A stretch of DNA of 64,000 bases. It comes from Armatimonadota bacterium (lineage in GTDB: Bacteria > Armatimonadota > Hebobacteria > CAIYQO01). A program made the position numbers and the translations under genes. The DNA lies in the NCBI GenBank assembly GCA_029553475.1, contig JAKPKV010000082.1:59498-123497 (forward strand), in the 5' to 3' direction. Shown here piece by piece: positions 23,486-34,021 of this stretch. Numbering within the stretch: position 1 is the first letter of the stretch; each line of letters opens with the position of its first letter. The notes beneath the pieces were generated by a model. It did no database searches and had not been told where the DNA came from. It worked only from the letters and a program-made list of their open reading frames with translations.

Positions 23486-25570
23486 ATGGACAGCCCGTTC
23501 ACCCATCTCGCCGACCAGGTCACTGACGGCCTCACCGCCGACCCGGAGCTGCGCCTGGATGTCCGCGCGGAAATCCTCGCCCACCTGGAGGACGCCGCCG
23601 AGCACGCCGACGGGACGACGCCGGAGGAGCGCGCCGCCGCCGCAATCCACGCCTTCGGCGCGCCGGTGGAGGTCGCCGCGCAGCTCCTCGACGCCAACGC
23701 CCGGCGCATGGCCTGGCGGGCGCGGCTGCGGCTGCTCACCAGCGCGGCGCTCATCCCGCTGGCGGTGGTGGTGGCGGTGGCGCTGGTCTATGGGCGGTTT
23801 GCGCGGGCACAAAACGTGAATATGGCGCTGACCGGGCTGGGTGGCGCGCAATCGGCGGCACCGCTACACTTCCCCGAGCTGCCGTGGATGACATCGAGTT
23901 ATGCGGAATACCTCCGACGGCAGCAGGCCAATCCGGAGCCGGTGGACACACGCGCCTACTGGGAGAAGCACCGCGGCGAGCCGGAGAGCGCAATCTATTT
24001 CGCCGTATATGCCTGCCAGTTGCCACGTGACCGCGAAGACTACGTCAACGAGATGCGTGTCGGCGAATCGCTGGAGCCGGAGAACGCGCTCTACAATTAC
24101 CTGCTGGCGGGCTATTACCTGCAGAAGGCCATGCTGGCACAATCCGAGCAGGTGAAGAAGAAAGGCGAGGCGCTCCGAGATGTCCTGTATGATGCGCGCC
24201 TGATGGAGCTGGGGATTGCCGAATACTTGAAAGGCACGCGGAAGCCATATTATTCAGACCATTCCCTGGACGCGCAGCGACAGCGCGTGCTCCTCCTGCC
24301 GAAACCGGTATTGACGGAAGACTACCTGTTTTATACAACGATCAACTCGACCATTGATTTTCCGCAGTTGGCCGCCCAGCGCACGCTGGCGCGAAAAATT
24401 GGCGGCTGCATGCGCCTGCTGGCGGCGGGGGGGCATGCCGATGAGGCGCGCGTGCTCGCGCACGCGTGGAAACGGTACGCGAGCCACCTGACGACCGGAG
24501 CGGAGACGCTCATTCACCTTCTGGTCGCGATCGCGTGCGCGAATATTGTCGCGAACGAGAGTGCGCTGCTGTATGACGCATTCGGGCAGGAGGGCCTCGC
24601 CGCGGATACGCGCCGGGCGCTTGCGGCTTTCAACGCGCCGAAAGAGAAACGGAAGAAAGACATGCCGCCGGCTGATCGGGCCTATATCAGACGATATGGC
24701 TCGCTGCTGCTGCCGGTCTCGCTGCCCGCCTATGACGTCTTGCCGTCTGTTGCCGAGATGGCCCCGGCGCGTCATCTCGAGCATATCTGGCTTGAAACGG
24801 TGGGGGTGAACTGGCTGCTGATCACCCTGACCGGCATGCTGCTGCTGACGCTGACGCTCGCGGCCTTCTGGTATGCCGCCGCGCGCCGGGCGAAAAGCGT
24901 CCCCTTCCTGCTGCTGCCGTCCTGGCGCGCGTTGGCCCGCGTCATCGGGTGGGGGGTGGTGCTTCCGGCGGGCAGCTATGTCTGCCTCACGCGCCTCCCC
25001 CTCATCGGGGTGCGAGAGTACAATCTCCTGTTCATCGGCCCTCTTGCCATCCTCGAATTATTCGCGCTCCTCTGGGTGATCCTCTATCAGTGTCATCGGT
25101 GGGCAGCTCGAATGGTGCATGACCGCTGCCGAGAGCTCGCGGTAGCGGTGCCGGATGGGAAGGAGGAACGGCGCATCGCTGTCCAGGCGGGGGCCGTTGG
25201 CTATGTCGGGTTCGCCGCGGTGATCGGCCTGGCGATCGCGACGATCTTCGCCCAGGCGTGGCTGTGGGCCTGCCTGTCGCTCGCGCTGGTGTTGACCGGC
25301 ATCCTGTATCGCCGAAAAACGCTGGCATTGCGGCACTACGCCCTGTACTACGGCACGCTGCACCGTTCGCTGGCGCCCATATATGCGGTCGCCATCATCC
25401 TCCTCGCCGGCACCGCCCAGCCCTATCTCCTCCAGAGCGAGCGGCAGGCTTTGCGCGCGGATACCCTCCTCACCCCGCATCCGGACCGGGGGGAGGTCCT
25501 CGCCCCCATCGAAGCCCGCACCGTCGCACACTGGAAACAGGAGATGCTCGCCGCCCTCGAGGACCGGTAA
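23486..25570 (+). CDS. HAAS-domain (PadR-associated) large membrane protein, paralogue 1
   Basis: The first 60 or so residues of this 694-residue protein (HLADQVTDGLTADPELRL and onward to EVAAQLLDAN) form the short helical HAAS or permease-prefix domain usually found beside PadR regulators. A transmembrane helix follows (SAALIPLAVVVAVALVYG). A soluble region of about 320 residues comes next, rich in TPR-like helices (LEPENALYNYLLAGYYLQKA). About five C-terminal helices end the protein. The soluble part faces outside if HAAS is cytoplasmic. Function is unknown. It is the first of two tandem paralogues. Confidence 0.8.
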   Translation: MDSPFTHLADQVTDGLTADPELRLDVRAEILAHLEDAAEHADGTTPEERAAAAIHAFGAPVEVAAQLLDANARRMAWRARLRLLTSAALIPLAVVVAVALVYGRFARAQNVNMALTGLGGAQSAAPLHFPELPWMTSSYAEYLRRQQANPEPVDTRAYWEKHRGEPESAIYFAVYACQLPRDREDYVNEMRVGESLEPENALYNYLLAGYYLQKAMLAQSEQVKKKGEALRDVLYDARLMELGIAEYLKGTRKPYYSDHSLDAQRQRVLLLPKPVLTEDYLFYTTINSTIDFPQLAAQRTLARKIGGCMRLLAAGGHADEARVLAHAWKRYASHLTTGAETLIHLLVAIACANIVANESALLYDAFGQEGLAADTRRALAAFNAPKEKRKKDMPPADRAYIRRYGSLLLPVSLPAYDVLPSVAEMAPARHLEHIWLETVGVNWLLITLTGMLLLTLTLAAFWYAAARRAKSVPFLLLPSWRALARVIGWGVVLPAGSYVCLTRLPLIGVREYNLLFIGPLAILELFALLWVILYQCHRWAARMVHDRCRELAVAVPDGKEERRIAVQAGAVGYVGFAAVIGLAIATIFAQAWLWACLSLALVLTGILYRRKTLALRHYALYYGTLHRSLAPIYAVAIILLAGTAQPYLLQSERQALRADTLLTPHPDRGEVLAPIEARTVAHWKQEMLAALEDR

Positions 25571-25662
25571 TATCGAGCGCGCCGCCCTCCCGAAATAGAC
25601 GCACGGTGCCGACAAGAGAGTTTTTTCGGGCGCGAAACAATTTTTAAAATGGGGGCATGGTG

Positions 25663-27798
25663 ATGGACGAACCCACCTTCGAAAAGCTCGCCGACCAGGT
25701 CACCGACGGCCTCAACGCCGACCCGGAGTTGCGCCTGGATGTCCGCGCGGAAATCCTCGCCCACCTGGAGGACGCCGCCGAGCACGCCGACGGCGCGACG
25801 CCGGACGAGCGCGCCGCCCACGCCGTGAAATCCTTCGGCACGCCCCTCGACATCGCCGGCGCCCTGCTGGAAGCGAACCAACCCCGCATGGCTTGGCGCG
25901 CCCGTCTCCGCTTGCTGATGACCGCGGTCCTCATCCCGCTTGCCGTGCTGGTGGCCATGATATTGGTGTATGGGCGGGCGGCGCGCTTTGCCAATACGGT
26001 GCGGCTCTTCTCTTTCAGCCCCTGGCGCATCACCCTGCCTGAGCTGCCGGGGATGCTGTCCGTCCGCACGCATGCCGCGCGGTATGACGCGAAGCACGGC
26101 CCGCCGCCGCGGACCAGGGAGGAAATGCGCGCCTTCGCCCTGCGGCACCGCGCCGCGCCCGGCGGCGTGGCCTACTACGCCATTTATGCCACCCGCCTGG
26201 CGGGAGCGGACGCCGCATTTGTCCGCGAGATGCGCCTCGGGGAGCAACTGGAGCCGGACAATGCGCTCTACAACTACCGGCTCGCCCGGTATTACCTCGA
26301 CAAGGGGATGGAGGCGCGGTCAGAACAGCACGAGTGGAACGAGGGGAAACGGCAAGGGGGGACGGATACGCTGCGCGACCGCCGGATGATGGCGCTGGGG
26401 CTTGCGGAATATCGGAACGCGCTGAAAAAACCCTATTATGACGACCATGTTGTCGAGGCCGAGCACCGGCGGATGGCCGCCTTGCCGGCGCCGAAGCTTT
26501 TTGAAGATTACCTCACCTATACGGAATCGTTTTCCTCCATCATTTTCCGACACCTGGCGGAACAGCGCACGCTGGCGCGGAAGATCGGCGGCTGCGCCCG
26601 CCTGCTGGCAGCGGAGGGGCGGACGGATGATGCCGTGGCACTGGTGGAGAGCTGGAAGCCCGTCGCCGTGCAACAGGCGCGGGGGTCGCGGACGTTAATC
26701 CAACTGCTGGTCGCCATCGCGTGCGCCGAGATCGCGGCGAAAGACGGCGCCGAGCTCTACGATGCCCTCGGGCATCACGCGCTGGCGGCCCAAACGCGGC
26801 GGGAGTGTGCCGCCTTCGCGGCGCCGAGAACGCGGGCGCGGGGGCACTGGAGGGGCGGATTCGGCGGGCCCTCACCGGCCTGGTCGGCGAGAAAGGCGTA
26901 TCTGGAACGCCGCGGCTCGCTCTTCACCGCCATCCTGCTGCCGGTCTATGACCGCACCCCCACCGCCGCCGAGCTGGCGCCGGCGCGTTATGCCGAGTAT
27001 GCCGTGCTCGAACGCATCGTGTTGAGCGGCGTATTGGCCGCGCTGGCAAGTTGTTTGCTCTGCGGGCTGATCCTCGCCGCCTGCTGGTCTGCCGCCGCGC
27101 GCCGGGCGCAGGCGGCGTCCTGCCTGCTGCTGCCTTCCTGGCGGGCGCTGGCGTGGGTGTTCGGCTGGGGGATGCTGCTGCCGCTGGGCCTCTACGCGCT
27201 GCTGTCGCGGCTGCCGGTCATCGGCGTCCGCGAATACGGCTTCGGCGTCACCTGGCCGGCGGCGGCCGTCCTGCTGGTGGCCCTGCTGCTGGCGCTGGCG
27301 CTCCTGCCGTACTCCCTGATGGGGCGCGTGGTGCGCGCCCGCTGCGCGGAGCTGGCGGTGCCCGTGCCCGACCGCCGGACGGCGCGGCGCGTGCAGTGGA
27401 CGGCGGAGAACATCGTGACCGGCGCCGGGTTGCTCCTCCTCGGGCTGGTCATTGGCGTCCTCTACCTTGGCCCGTGGTCGCTCCTCCCGGCGGCGCTGTT
27501 GGCGCTGCTCCTCCTCCTTGTCGCCGGCACGCTGCTGCGGCGTCTCACGGCGGCCCACCGCGCCTACGCCCGCTATTTCGGCACGCTCAACCGCTCCCTG
27601 GCGCCCATCTTCGCGCTGGCCATCCTCGTGCTTTGCCTCATCGTGCACCCCTACCTCCAGCGCAGCGAAGTGCGCTATCTGCGCGCCGACACCCTGCTCT
27701 TCCCCAAACCCCAGCACGGCTACCCCGGCTTCCCCATCGAGGCCCGCACCGTCGCACACTGGAAACAGGAGATGCTCGCCGCCCTCGACGCCCGCTAA
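25663..27798 (+). CDS. HAAS-domain large membrane protein, paralogue 2
   Basis: ATG 25663 is preferred to ATG 25657 by ribosome-binding-site spacing and by alignment with the first paralogue. The 711 residues have the same plan: HAAS domain, one helix, a soluble helical region (LEPDNALYNYRLARYYLDKG) and C-terminal helices. The DNA of the first 107 codon-region bases (from 25687) differs from paralogue 1 at only three positions. A 47-base stretch near the end (27742-27788) is identical to 25514-25560, although the middles have diverged. This suggests gene conversion or strong constraint on the ends. Function unknown. Confidence 0.8.
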   Translation: MDEPTFEKLADQVTDGLNADPELRLDVRAEILAHLEDAAEHADGATPDERAAHAVKSFGTPLDIAGALLEANQPRMAWRARLRLLMTAVLIPLAVLVAMILVYGRAARFANTVRLFSFSPWRITLPELPGMLSVRTHAARYDAKHGPPPRTREEMRAFALRHRAAPGGVAYYAIYATRLAGADAAFVREMRLGEQLEPDNALYNYRLARYYLDKGMEARSEQHEWNEGKRQGGTDTLRDRRMMALGLAEYRNALKKPYYDDHVVEAEHRRMAALPAPKLFEDYLTYTESFSSIIFRHLAEQRTLARKIGGCARLLAAEGRTDDAVALVESWKPVAVQQARGSRTLIQLLVAIACAEIAAKDGAELYDALGHHALAAQTRRECAAFAAPRTRARGHWRGGFGGPSPAWSARKAYLERRGSLFTAILLPVYDRTPTAAELAPARYAEYAVLERIVLSGVLAALASCLLCGLILAACWSAAARRAQAASCLLLPSWRALAWVFGWGMLLPLGLYALLSRLPVIGVREYGFGVTWPAAAVLLVALLLALALLPYSLMGRVVRARCAELAVPVPDRRTARRVQWTAENIVTGAGLLLLGLVIGVLYLGPWSLLPAALLALLLLLVAGTLLRRLTAAHRAYARYFGTLNRSLAPIFALAILVLCLIVHPYLQRSEVRYLRADTLLFPKPQHGYPGFPIEARTVAHWKQEMLAALDAR

Positions 27799-28227
27799 TC
27801 CGGCGCGCGGCGCGCGGGGACGCTTTCCCGGTATGTACGGTGCCGACATGATCGCGTCTTTCGGGCGGGCGATCCCGATGCCTGCTTTTTGCCAACTTGT
27901 TTCCGTCTGGTGGGCTGCTCATCGGCAGGTGTGCGTCCCCCGGATTCAAATCCGGGGCTGGAGCAACGAAGTCCACCGTCGCGGACTCCCCGGAGCGGGC
28001 CGACTCATCGGATACCGAGCAACGCGGAAGTCATTTGGCAAAGAGCATCAATCGGGACGACGCCGGGGGGAAGTGATGGGGTGTCGTGTTCGAGAGATCG
28101 GCTATCTCGCGTATACGACGGATGAAATCTCCCCCCGGCGTCGTCCCGATTGCTTCGGGATGATCCTCCTGTCGTCGGATGAAGCTCGCGGGGACGCTCG
28201 CCCGCCCGAAAAAACCGACGGCATCAC
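27799..28227. repeat. Repeat-rich intergenic region upstream of radA
   Basis: No convincing gene was seen. It contains a small palindrome CCCCGGAT-TCAA-ATCCGGGG (27938-27957), perfect 23-base inverted arms (28049-28071 and 28130-28152), and a hairpin CCCGA-TTGCT-TCGGG (28146-28160). A copy of the GGGGACGCTCGCCCGCC repeat found near 8385 ends the region (about 28178-28205). Near 27852 a GGGCGGGCGATCCCGATGCC segment repeats the complement of 8493-8515. Confidence 0.7.
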
Positions 28228-28256
28228 TTGGCGTTCAAACATAGATGTGCTACACT
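28228..28256 (+). promoter_or_regulatory. radA promoter, near-leaderless
   Basis: TTGGCG (28228-28233) and TACACT (28251-28256) are 17 bases apart. Transcription would start about 4-5 bases before ATG 28267, and no ribosome-binding site is visible. The mRNA would be almost leaderless. Confidence 0.5.
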
Positions 28257-28266
28257 GGGTGTCATC

Positions 28267-29634
<1,368 letters not shown>

Positions 29635-29672
29635 CACCGTAGCGGTGTCACCGCATAAGAATAAGGTCTCCC

Positions 29673-30049
29673 GTATAGCGTCCGCGCTCGTACTCGTACT
29701 CGTGCTCGTACTCGTACTCGAAATCAGCTACGTGCGGACAGGATGTCCGCGCTCCGATGGGCGCTCCGATGGGGCACGACTCGTACTCGTATCCTCTGGA
29801 GGGCGAGACTCCGTCGAGCCGCGCGCGTAGCATCCGCGCGCGGATGCTCAGACCCTGTGCCCGGGGCGCCCGGTCCAGGGTACGGCAATAGGCGATACCC
29901 GTCCCTCCGCGCGCGGCTCGACGGAGTCTCGCCCTCCAGAGCACGCGGAAGGCAAGGCACCGTCACCATTTTTCGATCACAGCGCCGGGCGCCGAACTAT
30001 TGCGAGCACGAGTACGAGCACGAGTACGACTACGAGCGCTGACGCTATG
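29673..30049. mobile_element. Composite inverted-repeat element (hexamer arms with a second inverted repeat inside)
   Basis: Outer arms 29673-29724 and about 30001-30049 consist of TCGTAC/TCGTGC hexamers bordered by TAGCGTC-GCGCTCG and match with few differences. Inside lies a hairpin GCGGACA-GGA-TGTCCGC (29734-29750), a single TCGTACTCGTA copy (29781-29791), and perfect 34-base inner arms (29794-29827 and 29908-29941). The inner arms carry GGCGAGACTCCGTCGAGCC and its complement. The palindrome GCATCCGCGCGCGGATGC (29830-29847) sits in the inner loop. There is no transposase. It fills the gap between convergent genes radA and the J-domain gene. The 50 bases after it hold a CACCCCTTCACCC run. 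Confidence 0.75.
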
Positions 30050-30101
30050 ATGACGCATCTACCCCCCGCGCGTCACCTCACCCCTTCACCCCTTCACCCC
30101 T

Positions 30102-30518
30102 TCATCTCTCCACCCCCAACACGCCCCGGCACTTCCCGCACACCGCGTAGGCCAGGTCAGTGTCGGCGGGCAGGCGGTTTTTCGCGCCGCAGCGCGGGCA
30201 GCGGACGATGCGCGCGCGGAGGGCGCGATCGCCGGGGGCGCGCTTGATCAGCCGTGTGCGCAGCGTTTGGCGGCGTCGCGCGGCATCGTAGGCCCGCCGC
30301 GCCGCCGGATGCGACAGCACGGCGTACGCCTCGTTCAGGCGCACCGCGTGGTCATGCATCCCGCCCAGGTCCGGGTGCGCGCCCAGCACGCCGAGGATGG
30401 CGCGGTACGCGCGCTTGATCACCTCGGCATGGGCGCGCGGATGCACCTGCAGCAGGGCGTAATAATCCACCGCCGGATCAAATTTCGGCAGCGCCGCGGG
30501 TTGGTCCGTCACGATCAT
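30102..30518 (-). CDS. Small J-domain protein with C-terminal zinc ribbon
   Basis: ATG 30518 has GTGAGG 9 bases upstream. The 138-residue product begins with a J-domain (VDYYALLQVHPRAHAEVIKR, the HPD in GAHPDLGG, LNEAYAVLSHPAARRAYDA). A basic linker follows, then a zinc ribbon (CPRCGAKNRLP, CGKCRG). J-domains stimulate DnaK-type Hsp70 ATPase; the ribbon may recruit a substrate or nucleic acid. No dnaK is nearby. The partner is unknown. Confidence 0.82.
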   Translation of the reverse strand: MIVTDQPAALPKFDPAVDYYALLQVHPRAHAEVIKRAYRAILGVLGAHPDLGGMHDHAVRLNEAYAVLSHPAARRAYDAARRRQTLRTRLIKRAPGDRALRARIVRCPRCGAKNRLPADTDLAYAVCGKCRGVLGVER

Positions 30519-30657
30519 CGCGCTATCCTCACGCACGGGTTGAGCGTACTTTCAGCATAATGGTCTCTTCGCGCGCGCGATGATAGAGTCGTACGACAAA
30601 GCCGCCGTCTGTCGGCCCTGCGCGGCGACGGACGGCGGCCAGGGATACGTGCGAGGC

Positions 30658-31914
30658 CTACGCCAGCAGCTCCATCACCCCGGCCACCGCGTGGTCGAAG
30701 GCGTCCAGCACGCGGGCGATCTGCGCGCGGGTGATGATCAGCGGCGGCTCGAAGCGGATCACGCACGGGTTGTTCAGCGTGTAGGCGGCGAGAATGCGCC
30801 GCTGCGCGAAGCCGGCGATCACCAGCGCGGCGATATCGCGCTCGGTGAACTCCACCCCGATGAGCAGCCCTTTGCCGCGCACCGCGGTGATGGTGCCGGG
30901 ATACCGCGCCGCCACCGCGCGCAGCCCGGCCAGCAATTCCTCGCCCAGTGCCGCCGCCCGCGCCGGGATGTCCTCCTCCAGGAGGACGCTGATGGTCGCC
31001 AGCCCCGCCGCGCAGGCCAGCTCGTTGCCGCCGAAGGTGGAGGAATGCAGCAGTGGGTTCGGTTCAAAGGCGTGCCACACCTCGGCGGTGGCGGTGAAGG
31101 CGCCGATGGGCATCACCCCGCCGCCCAGCGCTTTGGCCATCGTCATGATGTCCGGCGCCACCCCCCAGTGGTCGCAGCCAAACAGCGCGCCCGTGCGGCC
31201 AAAACCCGTCTGCACCTCGTCGAAGATGAGCAGCACGCCGCGCGCCGTGCAGAGCGCGCGCAGCGCCGGCAGGTAGTCGTCCGGCGGCACGATCACCCCG
31301 TTCTCGCCCTGCACCGGCTCCACGATCACCGCCGCGGTCTCATCGGTGATCGCCGCCGCCACCGCGTCGGCATCGGCGAAAGGCACGTGGGTGAATTCCG
31401 GCACCATCGGCGCGAACGGCGTTTTATAGACATCGCGTCCGGAGGCGCTCAGTCCGCCATACGTCTTGCCGTGAAAGCCGCCCACCGTGCCGATGACGTG
31501 GGTCTTGCCGGTGTGCAGCCGCGCCAGCTTCAGTGCCCCTTCCACCGCCTCCGTGCCGGAGTTGCAGAAGAAGGTATATTGCAGCGCGCCGGGGGTGATG
31601 GCCGCCAGTTGCTCCGCCAGGTCCGCCATCGGGCGATTGAAGAGCACGCGCGACGACAGCGGCAGGCGCGCCGCCTGCTCCTGCACCGCGCGCACCACCG
31701 CCGGATGGGCGTGGCCGAGGGCGAAGACGCCGTAGCCGCCGAGGAAATCCAGGTATTCCTGCCCGGTGCTGTCGCGCACGAGGGCTCCGTCGCCCTCCCA
31801 CTCCACGGCGCGAAAGCCCACGAACTCCATCAGACTCGCTAGGCCGGGATTCACGTACCGGCGATATTTCTCCACCGTCTCGTCCACGAATGCCGGGTCT
31901 TGATACGCTGTCAC
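30658..31914 (-). CDS. Class III aminotransferase, putrescine/acetylornithine type
   Basis: The 418-residue PLP enzyme has FFCNSGTEAVEGALKLAR, GGFHGKTYGGLSASG, EPVQGENGVIVPPDDYL, DEVQTGFGRTG and the PLP-Lys in MTMAKALGGGVMPIGAF. HSSTFGGNELACAA is also typical. The start YRRYVNPGLASLMEFVGF resembles putrescine:2-oxoglutarate aminotransferases more than ArgD. Without a pathway neighbour the amine donor stays open (putrescine, ornithine derivative or another omega-amine). GAGGCAC precedes ATG 31914. Confidence 0.88.
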   Translation of the reverse strand: MTAYQDPAFVDETVEKYRRYVNPGLASLMEFVGFRAVEWEGDGALVRDSTGQEYLDFLGGYGVFALGHAHPAVVRAVQEQAARLPLSSRVLFNRPMADLAEQLAAITPGALQYTFFCNSGTEAVEGALKLARLHTGKTHVIGTVGGFHGKTYGGLSASGRDVYKTPFAPMVPEFTHVPFADADAVAAAITDETAAVIVEPVQGENGVIVPPDDYLPALRALCTARGVLLIFDEVQTGFGRTGALFGCDHWGVAPDIMTMAKALGGGVMPIGAFTATAEVWHAFEPNPLLHSSTFGGNELACAAGLATISVLLEEDIPARAAALGEELLAGLRAVAARYPGTITAVRGKGLLIGVEFTERDIAALVIAGFAQRRILAAYTLNNPCVIRFEPPLIITRAQIARVLDAFDHAVAGVMELLA

Positions 31915-32113
31915 GGGTGCCTCCTCATCATGCCGGCGCCTGTCGCGCGCGGCGCCGATGAGAGATTATTCACGGAAACGGTGAAAAAATCCTGCCGGTG
32001 AACGCGCCGGCTTTTCTGCGGGAAACACGCGAAACATCGCCGCGAAAACGCGGGTGTCCGAGAAAAGAGGCGAAATAGACAGAATTTTTTTTCTCGTCAC
32101 GGCGTGTCGGCGC

Positions 32114-32142
32114 TTGCCAGCTTGAATAATTGCCGGTATACT
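32114..32142 (+). promoter_or_regulatory. Promoter of the envelope lipoprotein gene
   Basis: TTGCCA (32114-32119) and TATACT (32137-32142) are 17 bases apart. The leader to ATG 32281 is about 130 bases and can fold (GAGCC/GGCTC and TGCCG/CGGCA pairings near 32150-32185). The stretch 31915-32110 is AT-richer, includes a T-run at 32087-32094, and holds no gene. Confidence 0.6.
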
Positions 32143-32280
32143 ACCTCTACGAGAGCCCTCTTGCCGCGAAGGCTCGGCAGAGCAGCGAGACAAATTTCAA
32201 CCTGTACATGGAAAGACCCAGGAACTGGGCGTCACAGCCAGGGGCTGGCTCGCTGAACACTCATCCAAGGGAGGTACCCA

Positions 32281-33147
32281 ATGAAGAGTCTCAAGACAAT
32301 GCGCAGTCTGCTGACAGGCCTGCTCCTGATCTGCCTGGGGAGTGTGGCCTTCATGGGCTGCAGCGACAACCAGTCGCTGGCGAATCTCATCCCGTCGCAG
32401 TTGACCGGCGCCATCGCCCCGCCGAAGACGCCCCCGCCCGGCGCGACCGTGTTGGTCACCCCGACTGATGCCGCCGGCAATCCGACGGGTCCCGCGGTGG
32501 CGACCCCGGTGGCCGCCGTCTCCGATGGGCTCAAGCTGGAATCCCCGTCCACGACCTTCACCGCCACTAGCACCCTGGGGCAGCCCGGCATCGTGGTGGA
32601 AGTGCTGAACGCCGTCGGGCAGGTGGTGGGCGTGACCCAGACGATCCCGCTGGCGCAGGTGGGCACGGGCCTCGGCACCGGCACCATCAGTATCCCGGTG
32701 AACCCGGCTGGCGGCAGCTATCGCATCGCGTTGGCCCCCGGCACCATCATCAACATGGGCGCCGCCGCCGGCATGACCCGCCAACTCCCGGCCAATCTCG
32801 CGATCGGCACGATTGACGTCCTGTTCGACGTCCAGATTGTCGGCGGCGCGGTCGTGTCGTCCACCATCCCCGTGGACTGGAAGCTGAACCTCGCCAAGTC
32901 CGGCGCCGACTTCAAGCTGGCGGATTCCACCATGGAAGTGGTCTGGAACGCGGCGCTCGGCTCCAAGGTTCCCACCGATGGCGACGCGGCGCTCACGCTC
33001 ACGATGCGCAAGGGTGGCGTAGACGCCGGTACGGTCTCGCAGACCAAGGCCATCGTCAACAACGTCGCGAAATTCACCGGCGCGTCCCAGGCCCCGTTCA
33101 ACGCGGTGGACATCATCCTGGACATTCGCAACAGCAAACCCTTGTAA
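32281..33147 (+). CDS. Putative lipoprotein, repetitive Ala/Val/Thr-rich
   Basis: The 288-residue protein has a lipoprotein-like signal (LLTGLLLICLGSVAFMGC, with Cys in a loose lipobox). A Pro-rich linker (GAIAPPKTPPPGA) follows, then a beta-rich region (LVTPTDAAGNPTGPAVATPV, IPVNPAGGSYRIAL). I do not recognise a family. GGGAGG precedes ATG. Gene 33164 starts 16 bases downstream, so the two form a unit. Location beside an outer-membrane barrel and an SLH porin suggests an envelope role. Confidence 0.7.
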   Translation: MKSLKTMRSLLTGLLLICLGSVAFMGCSDNQSLANLIPSQLTGAIAPPKTPPPGATVLVTPTDAAGNPTGPAVATPVAAVSDGLKLESPSTTFTATSTLGQPGIVVEVLNAVGQVVGVTQTIPLAQVGTGLGTGTISIPVNPAGGSYRIALAPGTIINMGAAAGMTRQLPANLAIGTIDVLFDVQIVGGAVVSSTIPVDWKLNLAKSGADFKLADSTMEVVWNAALGSKVPTDGDAALTLTMRKGGVDAGTVSQTKAIVNNVAKFTGASQAPFNAVDIILDIRNSKPL

Positions 33148-33163
33148 TGGGAGCTTCCGAGAC

Positions 33164-34021
33164 GTGACGCGTGCTTGGTTCACGATGCTCATACTCGGAC
33201 TTATCCTCGGCGGGGCGGTCGCGCAAACGACCGCCCCGTGGGGTTTCTGCCTGCGCCCCGTGCTGCCCGAGGTGGATGTGCCCACCGTGACCGCCGCCGC
33301 GCGCCTCACCGAGATGGAGCGGGACGGTCGGCGCGTCTCCCTGCGGGAGCTCAACCTGGCTGGCCGCGTGGCGGAGCACGTCACCGCCGGCGCGACCCTC
33401 CGCCAGACCCACGCCCACGGGCGGAGCGTCAGTACCCGCTACCAGGCCGATGGCTGGCGCGCCTGGGTGGCGCTCTGCTCGGTGACGCCCGGCGAGGACC
33501 TCGCCGAACCCGGCCTCTTCATCCTCCTTGACTACCTGCGCGACGCGGCGGATATCCGGTATCGCACCGCCACTACCCTGTTCGCGGCCGAGCCCGACGT
33601 CATCAGCTACGGGGGGCAAGCCGCGATGGTGCTCACGAACGGCCGGTGGAGCGGCCATCTGCGCGCGGGCTTGTATGCCACGGAGCTGCTGGGCGACACC
33701 CTCACCGTCGTGCTCCTCGGCGGCGGCTGGGAAGCCCCCTGCACCGAGATGCTGACCCTGGAAGCGGCGCTCACCGGTTTCCGTGACGATTTTCAGGGGC
33801 GCCACTACGACGCCGAGCTCGCCCTCGGCCTGCGGTATGCGCCGTCCCCGCGGACGATGCTCGCCCTCTCGGGCCGCTACTACCCGCGCGGCCTGCCCCT
33901 CGCCGGCGCCGGGCTCTCCCCCGCCGCCCACATCGGGGCCGTGTATCAGACGTCGGCGACCGCGGGTCTCATGCACGACGCCGTCGCCACCCTCACCCTC
34001 GAAGGCAGCCTCGCCTTCTGA
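33164..34021 (+). CDS. Putative outer-membrane beta-barrel protein
   Basis: The GTG start gives a signal peptide (FTMLILGLILGGAVAQ) and 285 residues in all. Alternating hydrophobic strands with aromatic ends follow (LRAGLYATELLGDTLTVVLL, ELALGLRYAPSPRTMLALSG). The chain ends LTLEGSLAF, and the terminal Phe is typical of barrel proteins. The family is not recognised. It follows the lipoprotein gene closely and may work with it. Confidence 0.65.
   Translation: MTRAWFTMLILGLILGGAVAQTTAPWGFCLRPVLPEVDVPTVTAAARLTEMERDGRRVSLRELNLAGRVAEHVTAGATLRQTHAHGRSVSTRYQADGWRAWVALCSVTPGEDLAEPGLFILLDYLRDAADIRYRTATTLFAAEPDVISYGGQAAMVLTNGRWSGHLRAGLYATELLGDTLTVVLLGGGWEAPCTEMLTLEAALTGFRDDFQGRHYDAELALGLRYAPSPRTMLALSGRYYPRGLPLAGAGLSPAAHIGAVYQTSATAGLMHDAVATLTLEGSLAF

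Noticed and set aside
27930..27965. tRNA fragment suggested by a T-arm-like GGATTCAAATCC
   Set aside because: No acceptor, D or anticodon arm can be placed around it, and the stem continues as a simple palindrome.
29686..29724. CRISPR-like repeats (TCGTAC hexamers)
   Set aside because: The units are 6 bases long without spacers and occur as inverted arrays; no cas gene is present.
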